In this document: one piece after another, positions 42,880 to 51,780 of the stretch
Layout: each line of letters starts with the position of its first letter
Position numbering within the stretch: position 1 is the stretch's first letter
Assembly (NCBI GenBank): GCA_965203865.1
Contig: OZ241916.1
Span: 1,116,001 to 1,180,000, forward strand
Direction: 5' to 3'
Length of the DNA stretch: 64,000 nt
From: G965200765 sp965203865
Lineage (GTDB): Bacteria; Pseudomonadota; Gammaproteobacteria; Arenicellales; JAJDZL01
Notes under the pieces: generated by a model
The model's database searches: none
What the model was told of the DNA's origin: nothing
The model's input: only the letters and a program-made list of their open reading frames with translations
Made by a program: the position numbers and the translations under genes

Positions 42880-43224
42880 TGCTACTAGTGTTGAAGTTTA
42901 TGCAAATTTCACCAAAATTAGGCTAGGTCAATTACGTATGATACTGTCTTCACGGCAGAATTCGTTTCCATAATTAAAAATTTTCAATTTGCTTGCTAAA
43001 ATTGGCATTCTGAAACTATCTACAAGTCGTTTGAGGGTCAAACGAAACCATAATGAGAATTGTGATGTCGATTTTGCAAGACAATTCGTTTACTTTGTTA
43101 CAGTGAAAGTTTTTGCTATTGCTTCTGTCTTCAAGTATTGATACGAGTAGAACGAAGCAGAAACCCGGGCCGGCATAATAAATTTTGTTTTAATTTAATT
43201 GATTTTGTGTAAAGCAGAACTTCA
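42880..43224. other. Divergent intergenic region between the reductase and tgt
   Basis: 345 bp between two divergent genes. It must hold both promoters, but no convincing -35/-10 pairs were found. It is mostly AT-rich with one GC-rich patch near 43,166-43,177 (CCCGGGCCGGC). No repeats or tRNA were seen. Confidence 0.5.
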
Positions 43225-44343
43225 ATGATCAAGTTTTCAGTAGACTCCACGCACGGTGCAGCTCGTCGCGGTCGTATTCAACTGCCAAGAGGTACAATTG
43301 AAACTCCTGTTTTCATGCCTGTGGGCACTTTGGGTGCAGTAAAAGCGATTGACCCCGAAGACTTGGCTCAAATGGATACAAGAATCATACTTGGCAACAC
43401 TTTTCATCTTTCACTGCGACCCGGTGTGGACGTAATAGAGAATCATGGCGGTTTGCATCAGTTCATGGGGTGGGACAAGCCGATTTTAACTGACTCTGGC
43501 GGGTTTCAGGTTTGGAGTTTTTCAGAAAATCGTAAATTGAATGAAAGCGGTGTTACTTTCCGTTCGCCTGTTGATGGTAGTAAAGTCTTTATGGGACCAG
43601 AGGAATCAATGCATGTGCAGCACATTCTCCAGTCGGACATTGCAATGATTTTTGATGACTGTACAAAATATCCTGTTGAGAAGTCAGAAGCGCGAAAATC
43701 AATGGAATTAACCGCACGGTGGGCATTGCGGTCGAAGAAAGCTTATGAGGGGCCGGGGGCTCTGTTCGGGATTGTTCAAGGCGGCATGTATGAGGACCTT
43801 CGTCAAGAGTCGCTGGATAGATTGATTCAGATCGGGTTCGAAGGGTATGCAGTAGGTGGATTGTCAGTGGGTGAGCCCAAGGGTGAGATGCAAAGAATCT
43901 TGGCCAGCATTGTTTGTAAAATGCCCCGAGATAAACCTCGCTATTTGATGGGAGTTGGTACACCCGAAGACATAGTCTATGGAGTTTCACAGGGAATCGA
44001 CATGTTCGATTGCGTATTGCCAACAAGAAACGCACGTAACGGATGGTTGTACACTTCAAACGGGGTTGTCAAAATACGCAATTCCAGATACAAGGATGAT
44101 TTGCGTCCGGTTGACATCAATTGCAGTTGCACTTGCTGCAGTCGCTTTAGCCGGTCGTATCTTCGCCATTTGTATCAAATAAATGAACCGCAAGTAAACC
44201 GCCTATGCACGATTCATAATTTGTACTATTATGCAAACCTGATGAATGACATTCGGAAATCAATAGAAACAAATACATATAATGAATTCTGTCTTGCCTT
44301 CAATAAGCAGATGACCAATGATGCCGATGATACTAGTGATTGA
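43225..44343 (+). CDS. tgt: tRNA-guanine transglycosylase
   Basis: A 372-residue TIM-barrel enzyme that exchanges guanine-34 for the queuosine precursor preQ1 in Asp/Asn/His/Tyr tRNAs. The catalytic aspartates are in TDSGGFQ (about residue 91) and MFDCVLPTRNARNG. The zinc site CSCTCCSR...H is at the C-terminus, and the family core GIVQGG is present. It is followed by yajC-secD-secF, a conserved gammaproteobacterial order. Confidence 0.95.
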   Translation: MIKFSVDSTHGAARRGRIQLPRGTIETPVFMPVGTLGAVKAIDPEDLAQMDTRIILGNTFHLSLRPGVDVIENHGGLHQFMGWDKPILTDSGGFQVWSFSENRKLNESGVTFRSPVDGSKVFMGPEESMHVQHILQSDIAMIFDDCTKYPVEKSEARKSMELTARWALRSKKAYEGPGALFGIVQGGMYEDLRQESLDRLIQIGFEGYAVGGLSVGEPKGEMQRILASIVCKMPRDKPRYLMGVGTPEDIVYGVSQGIDMFDCVLPTRNARNGWLYTSNGVVKIRNSRYKDDLRPVDINCSCTCCSRFSRSYLRHLYQINEPQVNRLCTIHNLYYYANLMNDIRKSIETNTYNEFCLAFNKQMTNDADDTSD

Positions 44344-44430
44344 TATTGCAAATATGAAATCAAAGCGAAATTGCTTATATGGTATTATTTAGCATTCATA
44401 TTTAACACTGTTTACAGGGAAATTTAATCT

Positions 44431-44811
44431 ATGAGTTATTTTGTATCTGATGCTATGGCACAAGCAGGCGATGCAGGCGGCAGCGGCTTGCTCAGTTTGT
44501 TACCGCTGATTCTGATTTTCGTGTTGTTTTACTTCTTGCTGATTCGCCCGCAACAGAAAAAAGCCAAGCAGCATAAGGAAATGGTAGCTAATCTTCGGAA
44601 AGGCGATGAAGTGGTAACCAACGGGGGCACTCTCGGTGTAATCAAGGCACTGGACAATAACTTTGTAAATCTTGAGGTTGCTCAAGATGTGGTCGTCAAG
44701 GTTCAACGACCTGCTATTGCGCAACTGGTTGTCATGCCTGAAGGTACTCAGGTCACGGGCGACGACTCAGGTCCAAAGAAGAAGAAAAAAAGCAAGGGCA
44801 TGACCACTTGA
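44431..44811 (+). CDS. yajC: Sec translocon accessory subunit YajC
   Basis: A 126-residue small membrane protein: N-terminal TM about residues 21-40, then a basic cytosolic segment RPQQKKAKQHKEM and the KGDEVVTNGGTLGVI domain typical of YajC. It binds SecDF-SecYEG and may aid protein export. An AGGGA ribosome binding site precedes the ATG. The C-terminal tail is lysine-rich (KKKKKSKG). Confidence 0.92.
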   Translation: MSYFVSDAMAQAGDAGGSGLLSLLPLILIFVLFYFLLIRPQQKKAKQHKEMVANLRKGDEVVTNGGTLGVIKALDNNFVNLEVAQDVVVKVQRPAIAQLVVMPEGTQVTGDDSGPKKKKKSKGMTT

Positions 44812-44888
44812 TTGCCAAAGGGTGCCAATCAACACTCCTGCAATATCAATATCACGCATAAAGCCATTAGAACTTTATTTTTCTATCG

Positions 44889-46775
44889 ATGTTAAACCAA
44901 AATTCCTGGTGGAGATATTTGGTTCTTGGCGCGGTTCTGGTGCCCGGGCTGTTTTATGCATTGCCGAATATCTTTGGAGACAATCCTGGCGTGCAAATCA
45001 GGGCAGCCCGTACAACTGCTGCGGATACGCAGTTGTTTGATCGGGTGCAGGGGGTTCTCAATAATGAAAGCGTCGAACCACTCGGCATCACGCTAGGAGA
45101 AAATGGAGTACGCGTAAGACTGGCAACCACAGAAGACCAGCTTAAAGCACGTGATGTGCTTCAGCAAGAACTGGGTCGAGGTTACACAACAGCGTTGACG
45201 CTTCTCCCTTCCACTCCCGAGTGGTTCGAGAGGTTAGGGGCAGCGCCAATGTATTTAGGGCTTGACTTGAGGGGCGGGGTGCATTTTTTGATGGAAGTGG
45301 ATTTGGAAAGTGCACTTGTGAGAGCCGAAGACCGTTATGTCGACACACTGCGCAGCACTTTGCGCGAGCAGCAGGTCCGGTATATATATGTTCGTCGTTC
45401 TGATAGCGGCGGTATTGAAGTCAAGTTCAGAGACGATGAGAATCGCCAAAAGGCCGAAGACATAATCTCCGAAGAGTTGCGAGAGTTGAACATTGTAAAT
45501 ATCGAGAGAGATGGCGAGCTATACATTCGCATTGATATTGGCGAAGACGTTTTAGAGGAGTTGGAACAATTCGCAGTGGAACAGAACATGGTTGCACTGA
45601 GAAATAGAATTGATGAATTGGGTGTCGCAGAACCGGTAGTCCAGAAACAGGGGGACAATCGAATTGTTATTCAACTTCCCGGCGTGCAGGATACGGCAAG
45701 AGCGAAGCGCATTCTGGGCAGAACTGCCACGCTGGAGATACACCTGGTTAACGAGGACCACGACCTTGACACCGCATTAAGCGGAGCGGTTCCGCCGGGT
45801 TCGAGGATTTACTATATGCGCGACGGGAGCCCAATACTGCTGCAAAAGCGTATTGTTTATTCGGGGGACAACATAGTTGATGCAGCCGCAAGCCTTGACA
45901 CACAAACCGGCGGGCCCATAGTGACACTGTCTCTTGATGCACGTGGTGCATCGATTAACCAGAGAGTGACGGGTGAAAATGTTGGTCGCCGCATGGGAGT
46001 TGTCTATATTGAATCGCGTTCGGAAGTCAAGCGCAACGAAGATGGCAATGCTGTATTGGACGAGTCCGGCAATCCTGTAAGGACTAAGCAGCTGATTGAG
46101 GAAGTGATTACAGCCCCGGTAATTCGGGAGCAACTGGGAAGGAGATTTCAGATAGAAGGACTGGATAGCGTGACAGAAGCCCGCGATTTGGCATTGCTGC
46201 TGCGCGCGGGTGCATTGGCCGCTCCAATAGATATAGTGGAAGAGAGAACTGTTGGTCCAAGCCTTGGTCAGCAGAATATCCTGCAAGGATTGCGGTCGGT
46301 AATTGTTGGCTTTGTATTGGTTTTGGGGTTTATGATTTTTTACTACCGGCTATTCGGAATTGTAGCCAACATTGCTCTTGCCTTGAATCTTGTACTCATT
46401 GTAGCTGCGCTGTCTTTGCTTCAGGCGACTTTAACATTACCGGGTGTTGCGGGAATTGTGCTGACTGTAGGTATCGCTGTAGATTCCAACGTATTGATAT
46501 TTGAGCGTATAAGAGAGGAGTTGCGAAATCGGAATACCCCTCAGACTAGTATTCATGTCGGCTACGACCGTGCGTTTTCTACAATTGTAGATGCAAACAT
46601 AACCACTTTGATCGCAGCAATAGTTCTGTTCAACTTTGGCACCGGCCCTATCAAGGGGTTTGCAGTAACACTCAGTATTGGAATCTTGATGTCAATGTTT
46701 ACAGCAATCCTGGGAACGCGAGTCGTGGTGAATTTGATTTACGGTGGAAGGCGAGTTTCGAAGCTTGCAATTTAA
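44889..46775 (+). CDS. secD: Protein-export membrane protein SecD
   Basis: A 628-residue protein with one N-terminal TM, a large periplasmic part (P1 domain, with LGLDLRGGVHFLMEVD near residue 120) and five C-terminal TMs containing GIVLTVGIAVDSNVLIFERIREE. Length is normal for gammaproteobacterial SecD. SecD with SecF uses the proton gradient to pull exported proteins from the translocon. The gene starts 77 bp after yajC and is followed by secF in the same direction. Confidence 0.95.
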   Translation: MLNQNSWWRYLVLGAVLVPGLFYALPNIFGDNPGVQIRAARTTAADTQLFDRVQGVLNNESVEPLGITLGENGVRVRLATTEDQLKARDVLQQELGRGYTTALTLLPSTPEWFERLGAAPMYLGLDLRGGVHFLMEVDLESALVRAEDRYVDTLRSTLREQQVRYIYVRRSDSGGIEVKFRDDENRQKAEDIISEELRELNIVNIERDGELYIRIDIGEDVLEELEQFAVEQNMVALRNRIDELGVAEPVVQKQGDNRIVIQLPGVQDTARAKRILGRTATLEIHLVNEDHDLDTALSGAVPPGSRIYYMRDGSPILLQKRIVYSGDNIVDAAASLDTQTGGPIVTLSLDARGASINQRVTGENVGRRMGVVYIESRSEVKRNEDGNAVLDESGNPVRTKQLIEEVITAPVIREQLGRRFQIEGLDSVTEARDLALLLRAGALAAPIDIVEERTVGPSLGQQNILQGLRSVIVGFVLVLGFMIFYYRLFGIVANIALALNLVLIVAALSLLQATLTLPGVAGIVLTVGIAVDSNVLIFERIREELRNRNTPQTSIHVGYDRAFSTIVDANITTLIAAIVLFNFGTGPIKGFAVTLSIGILMSMFTAILGTRVVVNLIYGGRRVSKLAI

Positions 46776-46787
46776 GGTTGGCAAATA

Positions 46788-47774
46788 ATGGAAATATTTC
46801 GTAAAGAAACAAATTTCGACTTTCTGGCAAAGCGGAAAATAGCCGCTATTTGTTCGTGCTTGGTTATCGCGGCGGGGCTTGCTTCAATTGTTATGCAAGG
46901 CATAAACTGGGGACTTGATTTTACTGGTGGCACGCTGGTTGAAGTGCGTTATGAAGAACCTGTAAGTGTGGAGGTGGTGCGAGAGCAACTTGAAGATTCC
47001 GGTGTGGGCGGTGTAACGGTTCAATATTTCGGGACCAGCCGCGATGTAATGATTCGCGTGCCGACAGACTTGGAATCGGGCAATGCTGCAAGCATTAGCA
47101 CAAGAATTGTTGAGGAGTTGCGAATCCCGTTCGGAGAAATACTCACCGAATCACGCGAAGGTGGCTTGCAGTTGTGCGAAGGACAGGATTCAACCATTTC
47201 AAACTGTCAGATACAAATGCGCAGGGTTGAGTTTGTGGGGCCGAAGGTTGGACAGGAACTCACCGAAAAAGGCGGTTTGGCAATGATATACGCACTGATC
47301 GGAATATTGATCTATGTCGCATGGCGATTCGAATGGAGATTTGCTATTGGAGCCGTTGTAGCCTTGGTGCACGATGTTGTATTGACAATCGGCCTGTTTT
47401 CAATTCTTCAATTGGAGTTTTCCCTGGCTGTACTGGCAGCAATACTTGCCGTCATTGGATACTCGTTAAACGACACCATTGTGGTATTTGACAGAATTCG
47501 GGAAAACTTCCGCAAAAGGCGAAAGGGAGAATCTGTTGACATTATGAACCGCTCAATCAACCAGACTCTACGCCGTACAGTGTTGACATCGCTAACAACA
47601 TTGCTTGTAGTTCTGACTCTGCTGTTATTTGGCGGAGAGGTGATTCGCGGTTTTTCATTTGCATTGTTGATTGGTGTTATCGTAGGTACTTATTCGTCAA
47701 TATTTATTGCAAGCCCCGCGGTGCTGGTACTTGGACTGTCCCATCAGGACTTGGCGGTCTCTCAGGAAGCTTGA
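46788..47774 (+). CDS. secF: Protein-export membrane protein SecF
   Basis: A 328-residue partner of SecD. It has one N-terminal TM, a small periplasmic domain with NWGLDFTGGTLVEVR, and TMs with IGYSLNDTIVVFDRIRENFR and the closing VLTSLTTLLVVLTLLLFGG. It starts 12 bp after secD and completes the yajC-secD-secF operon. All motifs are intact. Confidence 0.95.
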   Translation: MEIFRKETNFDFLAKRKIAAICSCLVIAAGLASIVMQGINWGLDFTGGTLVEVRYEEPVSVEVVREQLEDSGVGGVTVQYFGTSRDVMIRVPTDLESGNAASISTRIVEELRIPFGEILTESREGGLQLCEGQDSTISNCQIQMRRVEFVGPKVGQELTEKGGLAMIYALIGILIYVAWRFEWRFAIGAVVALVHDVVLTIGLFSILQLEFSLAVLAAILAVIGYSLNDTIVVFDRIRENFRKRRKGESVDIMNRSINQTLRRTVLTSLTTLLVVLTLLLFGGEVIRGFSFALLIGVIVGTYSSIFIASPAVLVLGLSHQDLAVSQEA

Positions 47775-47836
47775 CTTGACCTGAGTTCTTGTGGCGCTTG
47801 TGGCGGGCTCGGTATTTTTAATTATGGATATTCCCC

Positions 47837-48367
47837 GTGTACTGCCCTTTTTGTGAAAACCCAAATACCAATGTCGTTGACTCCAGGGTGTCGAAACGGG
47901 GATACAGACGGCGAAGACGGGAGTGTGCGGAATGCGGCGGCAAGTTTGTTACGGAAGAATTTATTCGAACCGTTTTACCAAGGGTGATAAAAGCTGATAA
48001 GTCACTTGAACCGTTCGACGGGAGAAAACTTAGAAGCGGTATTGAGCGGGCACTCCACAAGAGACCAGTAGAAATCAGTGAAATTGACGATATGCTTGAG
48101 AGGATACAACAAGATTTACGCAGTCGAGCCCAAGACAAAGTTCGTTCTTCAGAAATTTGTGAAATGGTGATGCATTGTCTTGGTGCCATTGACCCCGTGG
48201 CGTATATTCGCTTTGCTTCTGCCCATAGGAAGTTCGCCGAATTCAAACACGGTACTGGTGGACCGGAAATTCCGCTTGGGTCGTTGAATTCAGAGTCAAA
48301 GCAAAGCCAACCGGAACTTTTGCTATCTTTTCACCATGACGAATCAGAGGATGCAGAAGAAGAATAG
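47837..48367 (+). CDS. nrdR: Transcriptional repressor NrdR
   Basis: A 176-residue repressor of ribonucleotide reductase genes. The zinc ribbon cysteines are C3, C6, C30 and C33 (CPFC and CAEC), followed by the ATP-cone domain. The start codon is a GTG at 47837: an ATG 13 bases upstream is out of frame. The protein is about 20-25 residues longer than usual, with a poorly conserved tail. The stop overlaps the ribD start by one base. Confidence 0.92.
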   Translation: MYCPFCENPNTNVVDSRVSKRGYRRRRRECAECGGKFVTEEFIRTVLPRVIKADKSLEPFDGRKLRSGIERALHKRPVEISEIDDMLERIQQDLRSRAQDKVRSSEICEMVMHCLGAIDPVAYIRFASAHRKFAEFKHGTGGPEIPLGSLNSESKQSQPELLLSFHHDESEDAEEE

Positions 48368-49497
48368 TGGTTGCATTGGCAATGAATCAGGAAGTCTATT
48401 CAGAGGCAGATTGCTCGCATATGAAGCGGGCAATTGATTTGTCTCGAATTCCTGTACCTGCTCCCCATCCTAACCCGCGAGTGGGATGCGTAGTAACACA
48501 GGATGGCAAAGTGGTTGGTGAAGGGTATCATCAAAGAGCCGGTGAACCACACGCTGAAGTGAATGCATTGCGGTCTATTGCAAGCAACATTAAACCCAGC
48601 GAAATGTATGTAACCTTGGAACCCTGCACTATATCCGGGAGAACTCCCCCCTGCGTCGATACTGTAGTAGCCTCCGGAGTGAAAAGAGTGGTCGTAAGTT
48701 GTGCTGACCCGAATCCGTATGTAAATGGATATGGTATAGCAAAGTTAAGGGATTCGGGAGTAAAAGTAGATGTTGGATTATTTTCTGATTTGGCACGCGA
48801 TACAAATCGGGGGTATTTTTCTCGTCATGAGGCAGGTCGGCCCTGGATTACAGTGAAAGTTGCAGCAAGTCTGGATGGACGCGTGGCAATGCCGTCGGGT
48901 GAAAGCCAATGGGTTACCGGCGCTGCTTCCCGAAATGATGTACAGAGGTTGCGCGCAGGTTGCGACGCTATTTTGACCGGTTCAGGAACTGTGACCGCAG
49001 ATAATCCGCGTCTGACCTGTCGATTGGATGGTGTTGAGCATTATCCAGCCCGAATTGTAGTTGATAGTCGACTTTCCATTTCAGAAGATGCATTACTGTT
49101 TCGGACGGAAGGAGAGCTTATTATTGCAACAACTCAAAAAGCAAGCATTGAAAACAAACGCATGCTTGAAAAAAAAGCAACGATACTGGATTTCCCAATA
49201 GTGTCGGGCGGGGTTGATTGCGTTGCCTTGATGAATTTGCTGGCAGAGCGTGAAATCAATCATGTTCTGGTCGAAGCAGGGCCGAAGCTGTTAGGTAGCC
49301 TGATAAAGGATAAATTGGTAGATGAATTTGTACTTTATGTGTCTCCCTCTCTATTGGGCGACTGTGCAATGGGAATGGTTTCAATTCAAGGAATTGAAAA
49401 ACTTGAACAAAGAGTTCATTTGAAAATTACTCAGGTGGAAATGATTGATTCTGACCTTCGAATCATGGCCAGAATGATTCAAGAACAATTTGGATGA
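48367..49497 (+). CDS. ribD: Bifunctional riboflavin-specific deaminase/reductase RibD
   Basis: A 376-residue enzyme. The deaminase half has the zinc site HAEVNAL and PCTISGRTPPC, and the reductase half carries GCDAILTGSGTV and the VEAGPKLLGSL motif. It deaminates and then reduces a pyrimidine intermediate in riboflavin synthesis. I list the GTG at 48367, which overlaps the nrdR stop; an ATG five codons later (48382) is equally possible. The usual SHHG between the first zinc cysteine and GRTPPC is TISG here, which leaves the metal ligands untouched. Confidence 0.92.
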   Translation: MVALAMNQEVYSEADCSHMKRAIDLSRIPVPAPHPNPRVGCVVTQDGKVVGEGYHQRAGEPHAEVNALRSIASNIKPSEMYVTLEPCTISGRTPPCVDTVVASGVKRVVVSCADPNPYVNGYGIAKLRDSGVKVDVGLFSDLARDTNRGYFSRHEAGRPWITVKVAASLDGRVAMPSGESQWVTGAASRNDVQRLRAGCDAILTGSGTVTADNPRLTCRLDGVEHYPARIVVDSRLSISEDALLFRTEGELIIATTQKASIENKRMLEKKATILDFPIVSGGVDCVALMNLLAEREINHVLVEAGPKLLGSLIKDKLVDEFVLYVSPSLLGDCAMGMVSIQGIEKLEQRVHLKITQVEMIDSDLRIMARMIQEQFG

Positions 49498-49506
49498 TTA
49501 TGTAAC

Positions 49507-50121
49507 ATGTTTTCTGGAATCATAGAAGCGAGTGGTGTAATTAAGGGCATAAGCAGCACCTCTGACGGGCTTCGGGTAAATATTGTATCGGAATATATTA
49601 ATCCAGAGTTGCTCCGAGCCGGTGATAGTATTGCTGTAAGCGGCGTTTGCCTGACAATTGTGGAGTGTATGGCCGGGGAATTTGATGCTGATGTATCCAA
49701 CGAAACAGCTTTTTGTACCAACTTTGCCAGCTACAGAGTTGGTACGTTGGTGAATTTGGAAAAGCCCATTACCATGGAAACTGCATTAAACGGACATATT
49801 GTTTCCGGTCATGTAGATGCTGCCGCTCGCTGTATTTCATGTGAACGCGATGGAACCTCAATTCGACTTGTACTGGAAGTCGGTAGAGAAATAGGGCGAT
49901 TTCTGGCAGTGAAAGGTTCGGTGGCAGTGGATGGTGTAAGTATGACGGTAAACGAAGTATCGGAGGCGGGTGATTCCACGCGTTTTTCCGTTAATGTGAT
50001 TCCCTATACACAGCAAGTAACAACACTAGGAAAAATAAATGCAGGTGATAATGTACACGTTGAAGTTGATATGCTGGCAAGATACGTTGACCGACTTCTT
50101 TCATCAATGCAACAAGTGTAA
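49507..50121 (+). CDS. ribE: Riboflavin synthase alpha chain
   Basis: A 204-residue protein of two repeated lumazine-binding domains (VSGVCLTIVE in the first, VDGVSMTVNEV in the second). It dismutates two dimethylribityllumazine molecules to riboflavin. The N-terminus MFSGIIEA is family standard. It sits between ribD and ribBA with short gaps, one operon. Confidence 0.94.
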   Translation: MFSGIIEASGVIKGISSTSDGLRVNIVSEYINPELLRAGDSIAVSGVCLTIVECMAGEFDADVSNETAFCTNFASYRVGTLVNLEKPITMETALNGHIVSGHVDAAARCISCERDGTSIRLVLEVGREIGRFLAVKGSVAVDGVSMTVNEVSEAGDSTRFSVNVIPYTQQVTTLGKINAGDNVHVEVDMLARYVDRLLSSMQQV

Positions 50122-50136
50122 TACGGGGAGAATTGC

Positions 50137-51288
50137 ATGACTCAAGTACCAAACACAATTGCGCTTTCTGATGTAAGCGATTCCATCATTGATCCCATAG
50201 AGTCAATTTTGGCAGAATTCAAGGCGGGTAAAATGGTTGTGCTTGTTGATGATGAAGGGCGCGAGAATGAAGGGGATTTGCTAATAGCTGCCGAGCGTGC
50301 AACCGCGGAAAGCATTAACTTTATGGCTACGTATGGACGTGGTTTAATCTGTCTCAGCTTGTCGGAGGAGCGATGCAAAAAATTGCAACTGCCGTTGATG
50401 ACGAAAGACAATAGATCCCCGTTTTCCACAGCGTTTACTGTATCCATAGAAGCGGCAAAAAATGTAACAACCGGAATATCAGCCGCAGACCGTGCAGAAA
50501 CCATTCGAGTGGCTGTAGCTTCAGAGGCCACTGCGGATGACATAGTATCTCCTGGCCATATCTTTCCGATAATGGCTCAACCAGGTGGAGTGCTCACTCG
50601 AGCAGGGCACACAGAAGCGGGAAACGACCTTGCAAGGTTGTGCGGGTTTGAGCCGGCCAGCGTACTTTGCGAAGTTTTGAATGCTGACGGTACTATGGCT
50701 CGCCTGAGCAATTTGGTGGAATTTTGCAAATTTCATGATATCAAGATTGGAACAATTGCTGATTTGGTTCGATATCGACTTGCAAATGAACCGACGGTGC
50801 ATCGTGCGAGTGAAACAAGAGTTTTAACTGACTATGGTGAAATGAAAGCAATTGCGTATGTAGACGAAGTGCGCGGCGATACGCATTTGGCATTGGTTGC
50901 CGGGGAAGTTGACCCATCAATTCCGACAATGCTGCGAGTGCATGTTTTTACAGGTCTGTATGAAATAATCGACGCAGTGAGTCGTGCACATCCATGGTCG
51001 ATTCGAAATGCGCTTCAGACTATATCTTCCGAAGGTTGCGGCGCGGTCATCATACTTAACTATCGTCAAGGAAGCCGTGAACTGGTAGATTTAATTGATG
51101 GTTCGGGGCCCCAGTCGGAAATTGAAGGGGCAAACAATAGTTCCGATATGAGAATGTATGGCATTGGAAGCCAAATTGCTGCTGATATCGGTTTTGGGAT
51201 GCTTCGAGTGCTCGGAACACCTGTGAAAATGTATGGTCTGTCAGGATTCGGCTTAGAGGTGGTAGAATACATTACTCAGCCAATTTAG
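50137..51288 (+). CDS. ribB: DHBP synthase with a degenerate GTP cyclohydrolase II domain (RibBA/RibBX type)
   Basis: A 383-residue protein. The N-terminal DHBP synthase is complete, with VDDEGRENEGDLLIAAE and the GISAADRAETI block. The C-terminal half aligns with GTP cyclohydrolase II but has lost its key residues: in place of a CLTGDVFGSLRCDCG-like zinc site it reads HVFTGLYEIIDAVSRAHP, and RQEGRG is RQGSRE. Thus the protein probably only makes dihydroxybutanone phosphate. A separate GTP cyclohydrolase II should exist elsewhere in the genome. Confidence 0.9.
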   Translation: MTQVPNTIALSDVSDSIIDPIESILAEFKAGKMVVLVDDEGRENEGDLLIAAERATAESINFMATYGRGLICLSLSEERCKKLQLPLMTKDNRSPFSTAFTVSIEAAKNVTTGISAADRAETIRVAVASEATADDIVSPGHIFPIMAQPGGVLTRAGHTEAGNDLARLCGFEPASVLCEVLNADGTMARLSNLVEFCKFHDIKIGTIADLVRYRLANEPTVHRASETRVLTDYGEMKAIAYVDEVRGDTHLALVAGEVDPSIPTMLRVHVFTGLYEIIDAVSRAHPWSIRNALQTISSEGCGAVIILNYRQGSRELVDLIDGSGPQSEIEGANNSSDMRMYGIGSQIAADIGFGMLRVLGTPVKMYGLSGFGLEVVEYITQPI

Positions 51289-51304
51289 AAGGAAATTCCA
51301 AATT

Positions 51305-51772
51305 ATGCAAATAACAGAAGACAGGGCGGGCAATCCTGTTGTTTCCGTCGGAATCATCGCTAGTAGCTACAACAAGTCTATAACAGATGGGCTGTTGAAA
51401 GGTGCAACCAAAGAACTAAAGCAGCATGAAGTTGATCAGCTTGATATCGTATGGGTGCCAGGAGCATTTGAAATTCCTGCAGTCGCTGCAACTATGGCAA
51501 ACACAGACCGTTATACTGCCTTGATTGCCTTGGGAAGCGTGATTCGCGGGGAAACTTCTCATTTCAACTACATCTCCGACCAATGCGCGGCAGGATTGAT
51601 GCGTGTAAGCATTGAATTTGCACTGCCTGTCGGGTTTGGTGTGCTGACTGTTGATACCATGAAGCAAGCACAGGACCGGTCGAACCCTGACAATCGAAAC
51701 AAGGGAGCGGAAGCTGCTGCTGCGATCATAGCTTCAATACATACAATATCTTATATTCGCTCAGTTGCCTGA
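51305..51772 (+). CDS. ribH: Lumazine synthase
   Basis: A 155-residue enzyme that joins the RibB product to the RibD product to make dimethylribityllumazine. The conserved histidine is in RGETSHFNYI, and PGAFEIPA and GVLTVDTMKQAQDR are present. The C-terminus is full length. It lies 16 bp after ribB and 8 bp before the nusB-thiL fusion. Confidence 0.94.
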   Translation: MQITEDRAGNPVVSVGIIASSYNKSITDGLLKGATKELKQHEVDQLDIVWVPGAFEIPAVAATMANTDRYTALIALGSVIRGETSHFNYISDQCAAGLMRVSIEFALPVGFGVLTVDTMKQAQDRSNPDNRNKGAEAAAAIIASIHTISYIRSVA

Positions 51773-51780
51773 CAGGGGCA

